Below, in pieces: positions 22,986 to 34,605 of a stretch of DNA of 64,000 bases. The stretch spans positions 1,550,001 to 1,614,000 of the forward strand of contig NC_092403.1 of NCBI RefSeq assembly GCF_009017415.1. Reading direction: 5' to 3'. Both the position numbers and the translations under genes were made by a program. Positions within the stretch are counted from its first letter, which is position 1. Each line of letters opens with the position of its first letter. Below the pieces are notes generated by a model that had not been told where the DNA came from, did not search any database, and saw nothing but the letters and a program-made list of their open reading frames with translations. Source of the stretch: Aspergillus flavus (Eukaryota > Ascomycota > Eurotiomycetes > Eurotiales > Aspergillaceae).

Positions 22986-24205
22986 GTTGGATTCGTATGC
23001 GTCTTTCCACTGAGGTCAGAGAAAGTATACACCTTCAAATATCTCAGAGGTGGTTTAGGGAAGTACCTTAATCTCGCATAGTATGCGTTAGTCTGTGCTT
23101 CATAACTAGACAGTCGGACTCCTCAGAATGTTTTGTGATCGACAATTGTAAATTGCAGCGTGCAGGCATATTGAATGATACATCTAGGGAGAACCCAATA
23201 TGTCGGAACGGGCCCCACAGTTGTCGCCGATCCTGCACCGAAAGCAACACATTCGGGCACTAGTTGAATGGAGTTTCTAGGGTTATAACATAACAGAGTT
23301 TCACCACGTAGCTGAACGGAATTTACGATAGGCCGTACAGAGTAGCCATATCATGCGCCTACATGAGACTATTAGGCCTTAACAATGAATAGCTATGTTT
23401 CTACTTTTTCAGGGAAGTGTCGTAATGGGGACTCATGGAGAAGAGAAATCTCTAGTGGAACAAAAAGCGTAAAGTGCCCTTGAGTATGACAGGCGGGTTG
23501 TAAATACAAATTGATATGTTCAATAGTTCTCTGCTGATCTGGGCGAGTTGGGCTTGATTTAGGCTCATATTCTTTGGTGCGGTATTTTTGGGAAACGCTA
23601 CCAACTTCATCACCTGAAGCGTGCTACCCCTTGCAGTACTATCATGACCTTAGACAGATTCTCTACCAAGTTCGTGTTTAGAGAGATCTGCATACACTTG
23701 CATGTAAGTCCATTCCAGTTTACCCCCCGGCTGACCAATACACTCATGAATTAGAGGCAACGGTAGTGCACTGGATTTGCTTGATCAACGTCCAAAGCCA
23801 AAAACTGGCAAGATCTAAGTCTATGGCCACCACTAAGGGCAACTTAAGGCATGGCATGTTTTCCAATTATTAGCGGCATCTCAGAAGGTCTGCGTTGAAA
23901 AACGGTGTAGTTCAACGATGACTACTTCAAGCAAGGGACTATAGCCGAGGACCACGTAGGGGTATATAGGTGACTTATGTCTGTTGGGGGTAGCCTTACT
24001 CCAACGGAAATGTACGGATTATTGTTGACCGGATGTGGATCACACAGCCTGGGCGAAAACCCGAAGTGCTCGGTTGAGGCTATTATAGCGATTTACTCTG
24101 TGAAATACAGTTAAGTAGTATAAATATGATAGCAAGTTCAATAGCAACTGGGGAGTATACCTCGACTATGTTGGCACTATTGATGTTTGACATCAGCTAT
24201 CCGTA
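22986..24205. other. Intergenic, no gene seen
   Basis: 1.2 kb upstream of the desaturase and downstream of the FAD monooxygenase. Short frames only, none with a domain I recognise. Confidence 0.5.
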
Positions 24206-25802
24206 TTATGAGAAACAAAACTGCCAGAGCCTAAGTGAACTGTCTAGTAGTGCAAATGCCATCTTTACAAATAGATAATTTAGATGGAAGAGGGTCCCAT
24301 GCTCCATTTCCAACACCGTTTTGGATGCGCGCAAAGGCTCTGGCAAGAAATCCAAGTATTCTGTTTGGCCATCAATATCTGATATGTAGCTAATAACTTG
24401 CTCACCATGATATGAACCGATGTATAATCCTAGACCCTTGAAAAATGCCCCACAAAAACTCTCACATCGAGCCAGTATCCAAGAGCATGTGTAGAAGAAT
24501 CTCATCCTGTGTTTTCGTGAGGCTTCCCAGGATTGTAATATCGCCTCACGCCCGCAGTGGTCAGAGCAGACACGGCCCTGGCGTTTGTCTAGGATACAGA
24601 CAAGGCGATTAGCTAGAGACGCGGCACTCTCGATAGCACAGTTAGCTCCTTGAGCCAAATTCGGGGTCATCTTTTATCCCAACAGTTAGTCTTCTGGTAG
24701 TATCTTGCCAAGGTAGAAGACCACACTGACTTTGTGTACGGAATCACCAATACACACAATATTGCCTGAAACCCAGTTCTCACAGAGCAGTTCCTCGAGC
24801 CCAACGTGAAGACATGTTTTGGAGTTGTTATAAAGATCCTTAAAGAGGATAGTGCTAGAAATATGGGCATCCAAGAATGGTCGTACGTGTTCGTCGATTG
24901 ATGCCTGGTCTTGCGCATAGCGTGGAAGCCGGGGGTACTGACGTGTTTCTCTAGATTTGATTGACAGAAGCCAATATATACGACCGTGTTTGCCAACGTT
25001 TACTATAAAGGAGAAGCCGTTCCCATAAGTTCGATGTGCTTGCCCTGGGTGTAACTCAGGTATAGGGTTTGAGATGCCGTAAATGCCGGAATACTCGGAT
25101 GTCAACTCTAGAATGACTATAAGCCAAGGATCTATCCAATAAAAACCACTGTAACTTACCTAGTGGCCTATTTTGAATTCTACCAAGGGTCTTAGCAAGA
25201 TCTTGATGCCAAAGGGCTTCCCTCCGTGTGACACTATGGATTCCATCAGCGCCGACAACTACGTCCCCAGCAAATGATGATCCATCGGCGCATTTCACCT
25301 TGACTTCCGACGAGCTTTGGTCGAATTGAACTGCGCGCTTATCAAACGCGATGCGACTCCTGTCCCCGACTAAACGATTGTACAAGATTTGTAATAAATC
25401 CCAACGGGCAATCACAACCGAGTCGTAACCATGCCTAGATGTTCTCAGGAGTTGTGTAACTAATAGGGTAGACGCGAATGCCTACCTCGTAGATGGAAGC
25501 TGCATCATATTAATCGTTTTGAGTAGATACCCGTTGGCAAGCCAGGTTGAGTGGCTACTGATGGACTGCGAAGTAGCTTTAATATCATCCAGCACCCCAA
25601 GTTGACTCAGTATACGCATCCCATTAGGGAGTAATGTGAGTGCATTCCCGGTCAGAGGCGATGGCAGGTGTTTTCGGGATTCGAGAACGACGTAGTTAAT
25701 CTTACGTTTAGACAGAGCATTGGCCAGTGTTAAACCAGCAACGGAGCAACCCACGATAATAACCTCGAATCTTTGAGTCTGTTTGTCGGAGACGTTCTCC
25801 AT
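24206..25802 (-). CDS. FAD-dependent monooxygenase (PaxM-like, class A)
   Basis: Four exons: 25486-25802, 25160-25434, 24731-25107 and 24206-24670, giving 477 residues. The dinucleotide-binding start is VIIVGCSVAGL (about residues 15-24), followed by the ribose-binding ESRKH turn. The second FAD site reads GDSVHK in exon 3, joined to MTPNLAQGANCAIESA in exon 4, a hallmark of the epoxidase-type flavoproteins of fungal meroterpenoid and indole-diterpene clusters. A hydrophobic C-terminal segment suggests membrane attachment. Likely reaction: NAD(P)H-dependent epoxidation or hydroxylation of a terpenoid or steroid. It is divergent from the DHCR24-like gene across 1.1 kb. No prenyltransferase or cyclase partner is present in the window. 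Confidence 0.87.
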
Positions 25803-26921
25803 GAGTATCCGACGGTAAGACAGTGAAATGAGCGTCGTTTGTCTCCATCGTAGAGCCCCAGCACGAAGACTGATAAATATCGCAGAGATGGACGTTAAGC
25901 ACCTGAGAAAAGGGGCTACAATTATTGGAGATCATGCCACACCGTCTTTTTGTTTTCCTGTTGATTTTTCTTTTTTTCTTTGACTTTTTTCTTTTTTTCT
26001 TTTCTCCGTTTAAAATTATGCTGCAGCGTATCCAATAGATTGGAGCCATCTCAACTTGGATTAGAATCGAACTTTAAGTACGTGCTAGAAAAAAAGTGGC
26101 TACGGTCAGAATGAGGAGTCTGCTTTTCTCCACTTTACTGTATTTCATCCATTTGTTTTTTCTTGCAAGACTCTTGGAAGAATGTGTGAAGTTATCGCGT
26201 CAGGAAGTATATCAATGTGACGAGGGCTGGGTCGTCGGTATTCTATTACCGAAATCTTATCATTTTACATTAAGTGACGCACTAATCCAAAGTTCTAGGC
26301 TAACATAATAGGTCTAATTTAGTGCGTTGGTATTGGTACACTTGGCATTATCTTACATGGTCCGGAAATGACTGATCTACTCCGTACTTCGCACTACTCT
26401 GAAGGACTAGACTATTATTTATCAACACTAGATAAGTCAGCCGTACCTATCCTAGCGGCAAATCTAGAGAAGATGGTCTAGCATTTTTGACCCACCGGTT
26501 GGGAATGTTGGTCTGGGCTGGAAATATGCGTTGAAGAAAGATGGAGCCCAATCTTATGACCGAAGACGTAGGCCCCTTGCAGCAAATCCCAGTCATAGCA
26601 TGCGCCACTGGGTGTTCACCTGAACCATAGCGACATGGAAACTGCTAGATCTAATGAATCCATCGTATAGAACACGGTGAACTGCAATGCATCCTTCCAT
26701 GGCTGGTGCACGCGAAAAAAAAGGAAGCTTCGCACGGTTATCGCAGTCGGTCAAGCCGCCTTTCCTTTATTTATTGATTCATTTTTTTATCTATTTTTCG
26801 CCGACTCACGTTTAATGTCTTTACCTTCTCTAGTTGTGTTGATACCCCATGAACCAACTTTCTACTATCACATCAGAGCACATCAAGCATTGCTTTACAA
26901 CATCTTTGAGCCCGGTTCACA
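25803..26921. promoter_or_regulatory. Divergent promoter between FAD monooxygenase and DHCR24-like gene
   Basis: A 1.1-kb divergent intergenic region with T-rich tracts near 25950-26000. No gene seen. Short plus-strand frames at 26096 and 26677 have no recognisable domain. Confidence 0.5.
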
Positions 26922-28463
26922 ATGGAAGTACATAACGCCATCGTGCAGAGAATCTCTACATGTGTGAAACAATTTTATAATGACAAAACCCCATTTGGCA
27001 TATATCATGGCTCAACGAACTCGACCCGCGCTTCAACGAAACTTCGTTCGAACACTGTCGACACAGGAAGCCTTAACCGAGTACTCATGATTGACCAAGA
27101 GAAAAAGGTTGCTTTAGTAGAGCCAAATGTTCCTATGGATATGCTTGTCCAGGCAACACTTCCATGGCGACTGATTCCACCTGTCGTTATGGAATTTCCC
27201 GGCATAACGGCCGGTGGCGGATTCGCCGGAACAGGTGGAGAAAGCAGTTCCTACCGACACAGCTTTTTTGATAGAACTGTCAACTGGATCGAGATTGTGG
27301 TTGGAAACGGCGATATTATCACTGCCTCTGCAACGGAGAACTCTGATCTCTTTTTCGGGGCTGCATGTTCATTCGGGACCCTTGGTATAACCACTCTCCT
27401 TGAGATACAGCTGCTAGAGCTCCCTATAGAGCCAGCAGTAGAATTGACGTATTTTCCAATTTCAATGGGCGTCGATGAGGCTGTGCGAAAAATTGAGCAT
27501 CTGACGCCGGACCCAACATACCAGTACTTAGACGGCATCATGTTCACCAAGGAAAGGGGGGTTATTTGTGCCGGGTCAATTACAAGCGCTACAGACCACT
27601 GCTCTCGACGAATGCAAACATTTACTCGCCCTTCCGACCCTTGGTTTTACATGCACGCTGAAGAGAGGGCCTCCACTTCCGCTGCCGAAGAGGCTGGCCC
27701 CGCAAAAGACCTTATTCCGATTGCTGACTATCTGTTTCGATATGACAGAGGCGGGTTCTGGGTTGGTAAATATGCGTTTGAGTACTTTCTATTTCCTCAA
27801 ACCAAGTTCATGCGGTGGGCTTTGGATCACATCTCTCACACAAGGGTGATGTATCATGCAGTTCACAAGAGCGGTCTATTCAGGGAATATACCATTCAGG
27901 ATGTCGCAGTCCCTTATAAAGGTGCAAAAGAGCTTGTTGACTTTGTTGATGATTCATTTGGGAAATATCCGCTTTGGATTTGTCCGGTGCGTTCAACGAC
28001 AGCTGCTGTCTCGGGGTTAGTAGCAGAACCACGACGACAGCCAGCTTCCGATTCGGATGATCCCGGAATGATGCTCAGTGTTGGAGTCTATGGACCAGGG
28101 CCAAAGGGTAGGGAGTTTCTGCATTTTAACCGTGGGCTCGAGAAACTAGTCAACAAGCTTGGGGGTCAGAAGTGGCTGTATGCACGGACCTATTACTCTG
28201 AGGAAGATTTCTGGTCGATTTATGACCGTTCCACAAGAGATGAGCTACGACAGAAATATCATGCAACATACCTACCAAACCTATACCAAAAGGTTCGGGC
28301 CGACCGCGACAGGTCATTTGGTAGCTCCATGCACCGGTCATGGATATCAAGACTGCAGGACCGAATCTGGCGGCAGTGGCCAGTTTGCGGACTTTACGGG
28401 CTCATGCATACTTTCTGGAACAAGGAGTATTTGCTAAATAGGAGCAAAAATGAGCTGATCTAA
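26922..28463 (+). CDS. Delta24-sterol reductase-like FAD oxidoreductase (DHCR24/DWF1 family)
   Basis: A single open frame of 513 residues. Residues about 20-190 form a PCMH-type FAD-binding domain, with VALVEPNVPMDMLV, the glycine-rich ITAGGGFAGTGGESSSYRH and VGNGDIITAS, then a CSFGTLGIT stretch. C-terminal blocks (YPLWICP, VGVYGPG, YARTYYSEEDFW) match the DHCR24/DIMINUTO family. The known reaction is NADPH-dependent reduction of the C24-C25 double bond of the sterol side chain. Ergosterol-making fungi normally methylate C24 and have no need for this enzyme, so its presence beside DHCR7- and ERG3-like genes is the strongest hint of dedicated steroid chemistry. A decayed fragment of a second copy lies at 30940-31160. 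The first ATG of the frame was used. Confidence 0.88.
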   Translation: MEVHNAIVQRISTCVKQFYNDKTPFGIYHGSTNSTRASTKLRSNTVDTGSLNRVLMIDQEKKVALVEPNVPMDMLVQATLPWRLIPPVVMEFPGITAGGGFAGTGGESSSYRHSFFDRTVNWIEIVVGNGDIITASATENSDLFFGAACSFGTLGITTLLEIQLLELPIEPAVELTYFPISMGVDEAVRKIEHLTPDPTYQYLDGIMFTKERGVICAGSITSATDHCSRRMQTFTRPSDPWFYMHAEERASTSAAEEAGPAKDLIPIADYLFRYDRGGFWVGKYAFEYFLFPQTKFMRWALDHISHTRVMYHAVHKSGLFREYTIQDVAVPYKGAKELVDFVDDSFGKYPLWICPVRSTTAAVSGLVAEPRRQPASDSDDPGMMLSVGVYGPGPKGREFLHFNRGLEKLVNKLGGQKWLYARTYYSEEDFWSIYDRSTRDELRQKYHATYLPNLYQKVRADRDRSFGSSMHRSWISRLQDRIWRQWPVCGLYGLMHTFWNKEYLLNRSKNELI

Positions 28464-28857
28464 AGAAGGGTGGCTAGAATGAGGGTGTGATTCACTGATT
28501 ATTGTACAATATCAAGTAGAGGCCGCTTTGTCTCGTGGGAAGATCTCTTTGTCCTTTATCCTAGCAATGTCAGCAATGCAGAAATTGTTCCCACTATGAA
28601 ATTCTCTTCCTGGGCGTCAGGCAAAGCAACTTCCGTGGTTTTCTACACCGAAAGTAGCATATGTTGTATGATCCTCGTTTTGTGACTGCATCTCCTTTGG
28701 TTCTTAGAGCCTCTCTGATGAATGAGTCCATATATATGGCACCTTCAAGGGCGGTATGGTCCGGCATGCCTGTTGCTCTGTACGGTCTCCCCCTTCTCAT
28801 AATCGGGATTGCCCCTTCTCGAAGCCTTTCTTGCCATTCAGATCGTAAACCGAACTC
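28464..28857. other. Intergenic and possible remnant of deleted pseudogene exons
   Basis: 3' flank of the DHCR24-like gene. The first two exons of the downstream DHCR7 relic would belong here but are not recognisable. Confidence 0.4.
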
Positions 28858-29637
28858 AAACATTACCCAAGTGATTGTGGTAGTATTCCTGCGCGGATGG
28901 GTTGTTGTGGATTATTTTATCAATGAAGAATGGTAGGACACCTAGCCCTAATATCACCGCAAATGGACTTTACGAGAAACGGGCACTAAGGATGAATTAT
29001 AGGTTCTTCCATACTTTGGACAGCATGTACGAGGGCTTTGGCTTCTACAATATCTACAGGTTCTCAGGAATGATGCCAGTATTCTGGACACTGTAAACAC
29101 AGTATTTGGCCAAGCATCCCAAAAAAATGTCTCCCCTGGTACTAGCTTGTATCATAGCTATATATACAATTGGTTGATGCGTCCGCTTCACTGCCGACTA
29201 TCAAAAACTTCGGTTTCGTCAGACGGGGGAAAGTACTCAATTTAGGGCAAGAATGCAAGGGGAATTAGGACGTCATACCAGACTGCAGGTGAAAAAGTCC
29301 GCGAGTCTCTACTTTTGTCCTCTGGTGAATTTTTATACCGCTCAAATACCGTATTCACTATAGGTCACGGAAAAAGACACTAATGTCCACCGTTCTTAGG
29401 TTGGTGGGGTCTGGCACGGCATGCAAATTACACAGGAAGCTCAATTTATACCTGGGCTCTGTGTGCTTTATGTGGATATGGCGGCTTATTCACATGCACT
29501 GAAGCAATTGCTTTGGCATTCTTACAGATTCACCGTTGCTACCGAGACGAAACCAAGTGTGCTGCAAAGTATGGAGAGCACTGGGATGAATACTGTCGTC
29601 AGGTGCCGTGGAGGATGATACCTGGTGTTTTCTGATT
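28858..29637 (+). pseudogene. Decayed second copy of the DHCR7-like reductase
   Basis: The plus strand carries clear homology to exons 3-5 of the reductase at 14870-16497. First comes VVVDYFINEEW, then an intact-looking intron (GTAGGA..TTATAG) leading into FFHTLDSMYEGFGFYNIY. This runs to a TAA where the intact copy has CAA (LQTQYLA), then a TGA and scrambled sequence. A fully preserved last exon follows, from GWWGLARHANYTGS through HRCYRDE to RMIPGVF and TGA 29635-29637. Exons 1-2 are missing. It is therefore dead, and its strand is opposite to the intact paralogue. Confidence 0.88.
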
Positions 29638-29739
29638 TACAGGTGACAGGTCATGGAGACTGGTGTAATGATACGTCTAGAACGTCGCGGAGTATTGTAT
29701 TCTCTCCAATACGTGGCTCAATTCCTGGCCCCCAGCAGT

Positions 29740-29843
29740 TAAGCTCGAATAAGAAAATATTGAGACTTTCAGGGGGTCAACGTATTTGCATTGGGCGTGA
29801 TTTCGTAATTCGATCTACTTACAGATATATAATTCAGCAATAG
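29740..29843 (+). pseudogene. Cytochrome P450 heme-loop fragment
   Basis: A short frame encodes LSGGQRICIGRDF, the heme-thiolate loop (F/L-x-G-G-x-R-x-C-x-G) of a P450, and stops at TAG 29841-29843 about 12 residues later. No other P450 block is attached upstream. The motif differs from the second P450 relic just downstream (GDHACPGR), so it comes from a different P450. Confidence 0.7.
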
Positions 29844-30006
29844 AAAGACTCTAACTTTCAACCCACCATGATATTGGCCACTTCCTCGATTTCCCAAGAC
29901 TACGACGTAGGTAGGGCTCAACATACGCGTTGGGTCGCCCCACCAATACTCACTCCACCGAAGTTAGAAACCATTGTAGTGCGTACTCCAAGTGCTGCAA
30001 GGAGGC

Positions 30007-30820
30007 ATGGGCTATATCGAAGCAGCCACCGCCATTATTGTATGTTTTATATATCTTCTGGGTTGTTCGACCGATTCGGTAATGGAATCTGACCTACCCC
30101 CATATCCGTTGCTATAACTGACCAACATATATCTAGATCTTTTCAACAACAGAAGCTCTTATAGCAACAGCAACAAATTTCTTTTCTGACACCTTAAGCT
30201 CCGGATCGGACCAGGTTCTTGCGGATCTTCGTGAAGAAGCGCGATCTGTGTTCTCCCCCGGGGAGATGCCTTGTCTTTATTCTTTTAAGAAACTTTATCT
30301 TGCAGATAGTGCTGTCCGGGAAACGCTGCGTAGAAACCCCTATTGTATTTACGGTCTCTTTCACGAAGTCATGCCGAAGGAAGGAGTCGTGACGCCTAGT
30401 GGCCATCACTTACCTCAAGGTACATGGATTTCTGTGCCAACATGGGCCATACATCATGATGAACGAATGTACCCCAGCCGGATCGATATGATCCATATCG
30501 ATTTATGGCCGGCACTAACAGTAAATACAAGTCAATGCTGACTACCATTACCGAGAACTTTCTGGGTTTTAGTTTAGGTGATCATGCGTGGTAAGTGCTC
30601 TGTTCTTGTATCCTCAATCAAATCTGACATACTAAACGAAATGATTAGTCCAGGTCGTATCTACGCTTCATATCTTCTCAAGTCGACGACAGCATATATC
30701 ATGTTAAAATACGAGTTTCTTCTATTCTCAATACGACCTGCAAACCGAGCTGTCGGCGTCATTTATGTTCCACCTGTAACAGCAGAGTTCTCAATACGAA
30801 GAACAGGTGCAGCAAGCTAG
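30007..30820 (+). pseudogene. Cytochrome P450 pseudogene with internal deletion
   Basis: The start region (30007-30110) encodes a membrane-anchor-like stretch (ATAIIVCFIYLLG) followed by LPPYP. About 250 residues are then missing. From 30190 the frame resumes with LADLREEARSVFS, the K-helix ADSAVRETLR (ExxR at about 30310-30330), and PQGTWISVP. A frameshift near 30480 moves the reading to RYDPYRFMAG, and FLGFSLGDHACPGR holds the heme cysteine, rebuilt across an intron (30590-30648). The C-terminus closes at TAG 30818-30820. Deletion plus frameshift make it non-functional. It may once have been a cluster oxidase. Confidence 0.83.
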
Positions 30821-30939
30821 AAAGATTCCCTTTCTTTCATTACTCAGGGGGGTGCCTACTTGAATGGAGTTCGGCTTGATAGATTCATGATCTTGTTGAT
30901 TGGTGTGATAATAGCAGATGTGGGTTCAAGCTTTATAGT

Positions 30940-32291
<1,352 letters not shown>

Positions 32292-32834
32292 CTATCGTTT
32301 CAAATAGAAGAAAAAGTCTTTGCCAAGTGTCTTTCCCTCCATGACCCCTGCGATGAGTTTGTCATTTACATAGCGGAAATGGTCGAATACCGGCCATTCG
32401 TCGTATATCATAGTCGTTGAAACCACTCCTCGATAGACCATCTCCTTCAACTATTCGTCTGTTAATTGACAACAACAATTATCCGAATGAGGGCCACGTA
32501 CAGATGCAAACCCCCACTTGCCCCAACTGATTCGCTCCCCATTCTTTCAATGATCACTGGATCCACATCGTCGGTGGACTTGAATGACTTGCCCACCCAC
32601 CGTATCTCTTTCAGGGTGCTTGCAACCTGATGGCCAGTGTCGAAGAACCCTCCATTCCATTCACCAATTAATTGGTTCGGTTCGATAGGAGGGAGCTTGT
32701 CGAATATGGAATTGAGCACAGCGGGCTTCACCGGTTCTGAAGCATTGATCAAAGCAATGTACTGATCCTGTGCACTATGAGAATTTAGTTGCCATAGTCC
32801 AATTAGGCAAGGAGAAGGAGGCATACGTGGACAT
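32292..32834 (-). pseudogene. GXWXG-domain (DUF4334-like) gene with one-base frameshift
   Basis: Exons 32827-32834 (only 8 bases), 32502-32774 and 32292-32450 would give 146 residues if one missing base were present. The N-terminal GXWXG motif is clear (LIGEWNGGFFDTGH, then LKEIRWVGKSF). At about 32540 homology shifts frame between VIIER and NGERISWGKWG. The last exon is clean (EMVYRGVVSTTMIYD..FDHFRYVND, ending YLKR). The function of this small domain is unknown, although such proteins occur in fungal metabolite loci. It is divergent from the PRISE gene across 443 bases. A sequencing indel is possible, since everything else is intact. Confidence 0.72.
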
Positions 32835-33181
32835 GTTTTCCTCCGGTTAGTTAATGACTAGATAAGTCTCCGCCAGTTGTTAGATTCTAACCTGGGCTTA
32901 GTCAATCGATGGGTAGGAGTTGCTGTATCTATATAATACCCAACTTAGTGACCCTCATTACTAATGACAATTTATCAGTATTGACTACCAGTATGGAAAA
33001 TAATCGGAAGAATTACTCCGGCTTGCATATTCTACGTCATATGTCACCGAGAGCCCTTTCAGTGTTCGTTGGCGCCACCCAGGAGGCTATAGCAGATCCC
33101 GAACCAGAGTAAGTTCAAGGGGTTATGAGGTCATGACATCCGAGGTACAGCTTCTTCAACTCTTGCTTATAACAGATGGTA

Positions 33182-33188
33182 TATATAA
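33182..33188 (+). promoter_or_regulatory. TATA box of the PRISE-type reductase gene
   Basis: TATATAA about 90 bases before the ATG at 33278, inside the divergent promoter shared with the GXWXG gene. Confidence 0.45.
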
Positions 33189-33277
33189 GACTTCGAGCAC
33201 ACCAGTGTCTTTACTTTAGTATGTTCAACTCATTACTGAACTACATACTATACTTCGTTGCCTGAACGTACTAGACC

Positions 33278-34605
33278 ATGCCTTCGGCTATCGTTACTGG
33301 TGCTACGGGTAGGGATCAATGCATCACATCGGCCTCTTAACTTTCCTATCTAATTTCGATTCAACAGGCATAACAGGTAGCGCCATTGTTTACCATCTGT
33401 GTAAAGATTCTTTCTATGACAAGGTTTACTCGCTTTCCCGGAGTAATCCGGGGTACCAGGATTCCAAAATCCAACATGAAGCCCTCGACCTCCAAACCAG
33501 TGCAGATGATATGGCGAAGACTCTTGCCGGCATCTCCGCCGAGTATATCTACTTCTGCGCATACCTGGAACGGGATGACCCTGCGGAATCATCTCGCGTC
33601 AATGGTGTTATGCTTTCGAACTTTATCCAAGCACTGGAGACTACTGGGGCAATCAAGAACCTGAAGCGCTTCGTCCTCACTTGTGGATTTAAGCATTACG
33701 GTGTGCATCTCGGTAACTGTAAACAGCCGCTTCTTGAAGATGACCCCATCCTGGATGGTAACAAAGGCGGGATTTCCTGGCCCCCTATCTTTTACTACGA
33801 CCAGCAGCGCATTCTTGCCGAGGCCGCTAGTCGCGGTCAGTGGGAATGGATCGTCACACTTCCGGAAGACGTCCTAGGATATGCACGAGGGAACTTCATG
33901 AATGAAGCTACTGCTCTAGGTTTATACTGTGCTGTCAGCAAAGTTCTTCCTGGCTCAGAACTGCCGTTCCCCGGATGCAAAGCCAACTACTTTGCTTTCA
34001 ACTGCTGGACTTCGGCCAATTTACATGCCAAATTCTGTCTGTGGGCTGCGACCGCAAAGAATGCGGGTAATAACATCTTCAATGTGATGAATGGGGATAC
34101 GGAATCTTTTCAAAATCTCTGGCCTCGCCTTGCGGCTCGCTTCGGCTGCAAAATCCCCAATCCTATGTTCCCTAATGGTGGCGTCCCGGACACGAAAGGC
34201 TTCAAGGATTTTGAGTCCACTACAGTTCGGATGCCAAATAAGCATCCGCTGACTGTCCATGGGGTAGACATTGGTGTATCTCTCCACCCAGAGAAACAAG
34301 AAACTCCAACTTTATTCCTCCAGGTCGATCCGGAAAAATGGGCGAAACGGCGCGATGTCAATGAAGCATGGGCCAAGTTACGAGATACTTACAAACTTGA
34401 CCAAGTAGCGTGGGACAAGGCTACATGGGATTTCTTAACATTTGTCTTGGGCAGAGACTGGAGCTGCGTCGGTAGTATGAGTAAGGCAAGAAAGTTAGGC
34501 TGGACAGGTTATGCCGATACCTGGGATGAGTTGGAGGAGACATTCGAGATTCTGGAAAAGGAAGGAATCTTGCCACCTGTGGAACAACTGAAAAGAGATT
34601 TCTAA
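33278..34605 (+). CDS. PRISE-family reductase (progesterone 5beta-reductase/iridoid synthase-like)
   Basis: Exons 33278-33308 and 33368-34605, giving 422 residues. Exon 1 supplies SAIVTGATG, and the splice rebuilds the Rossmann motif GATGITG. Later family features are LTCGFKHYG (Lys and Tyr of the catalytic region), IFYYDQQRIL (second catalytic-region Tyr) and VLGYARGNFMN. Plant members reduce activated enones by 1,4-hydride addition from NADPH, for example progesterone to 5beta-pregnanedione. Fungal homologues are mostly uncharacterised. Beside DHCR7/DHCR24-like reductases, a 3-keto-4-ene steroid substrate is an attractive guess but not proven. It marks the right edge of the compact cluster. 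Confidence 0.87.
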
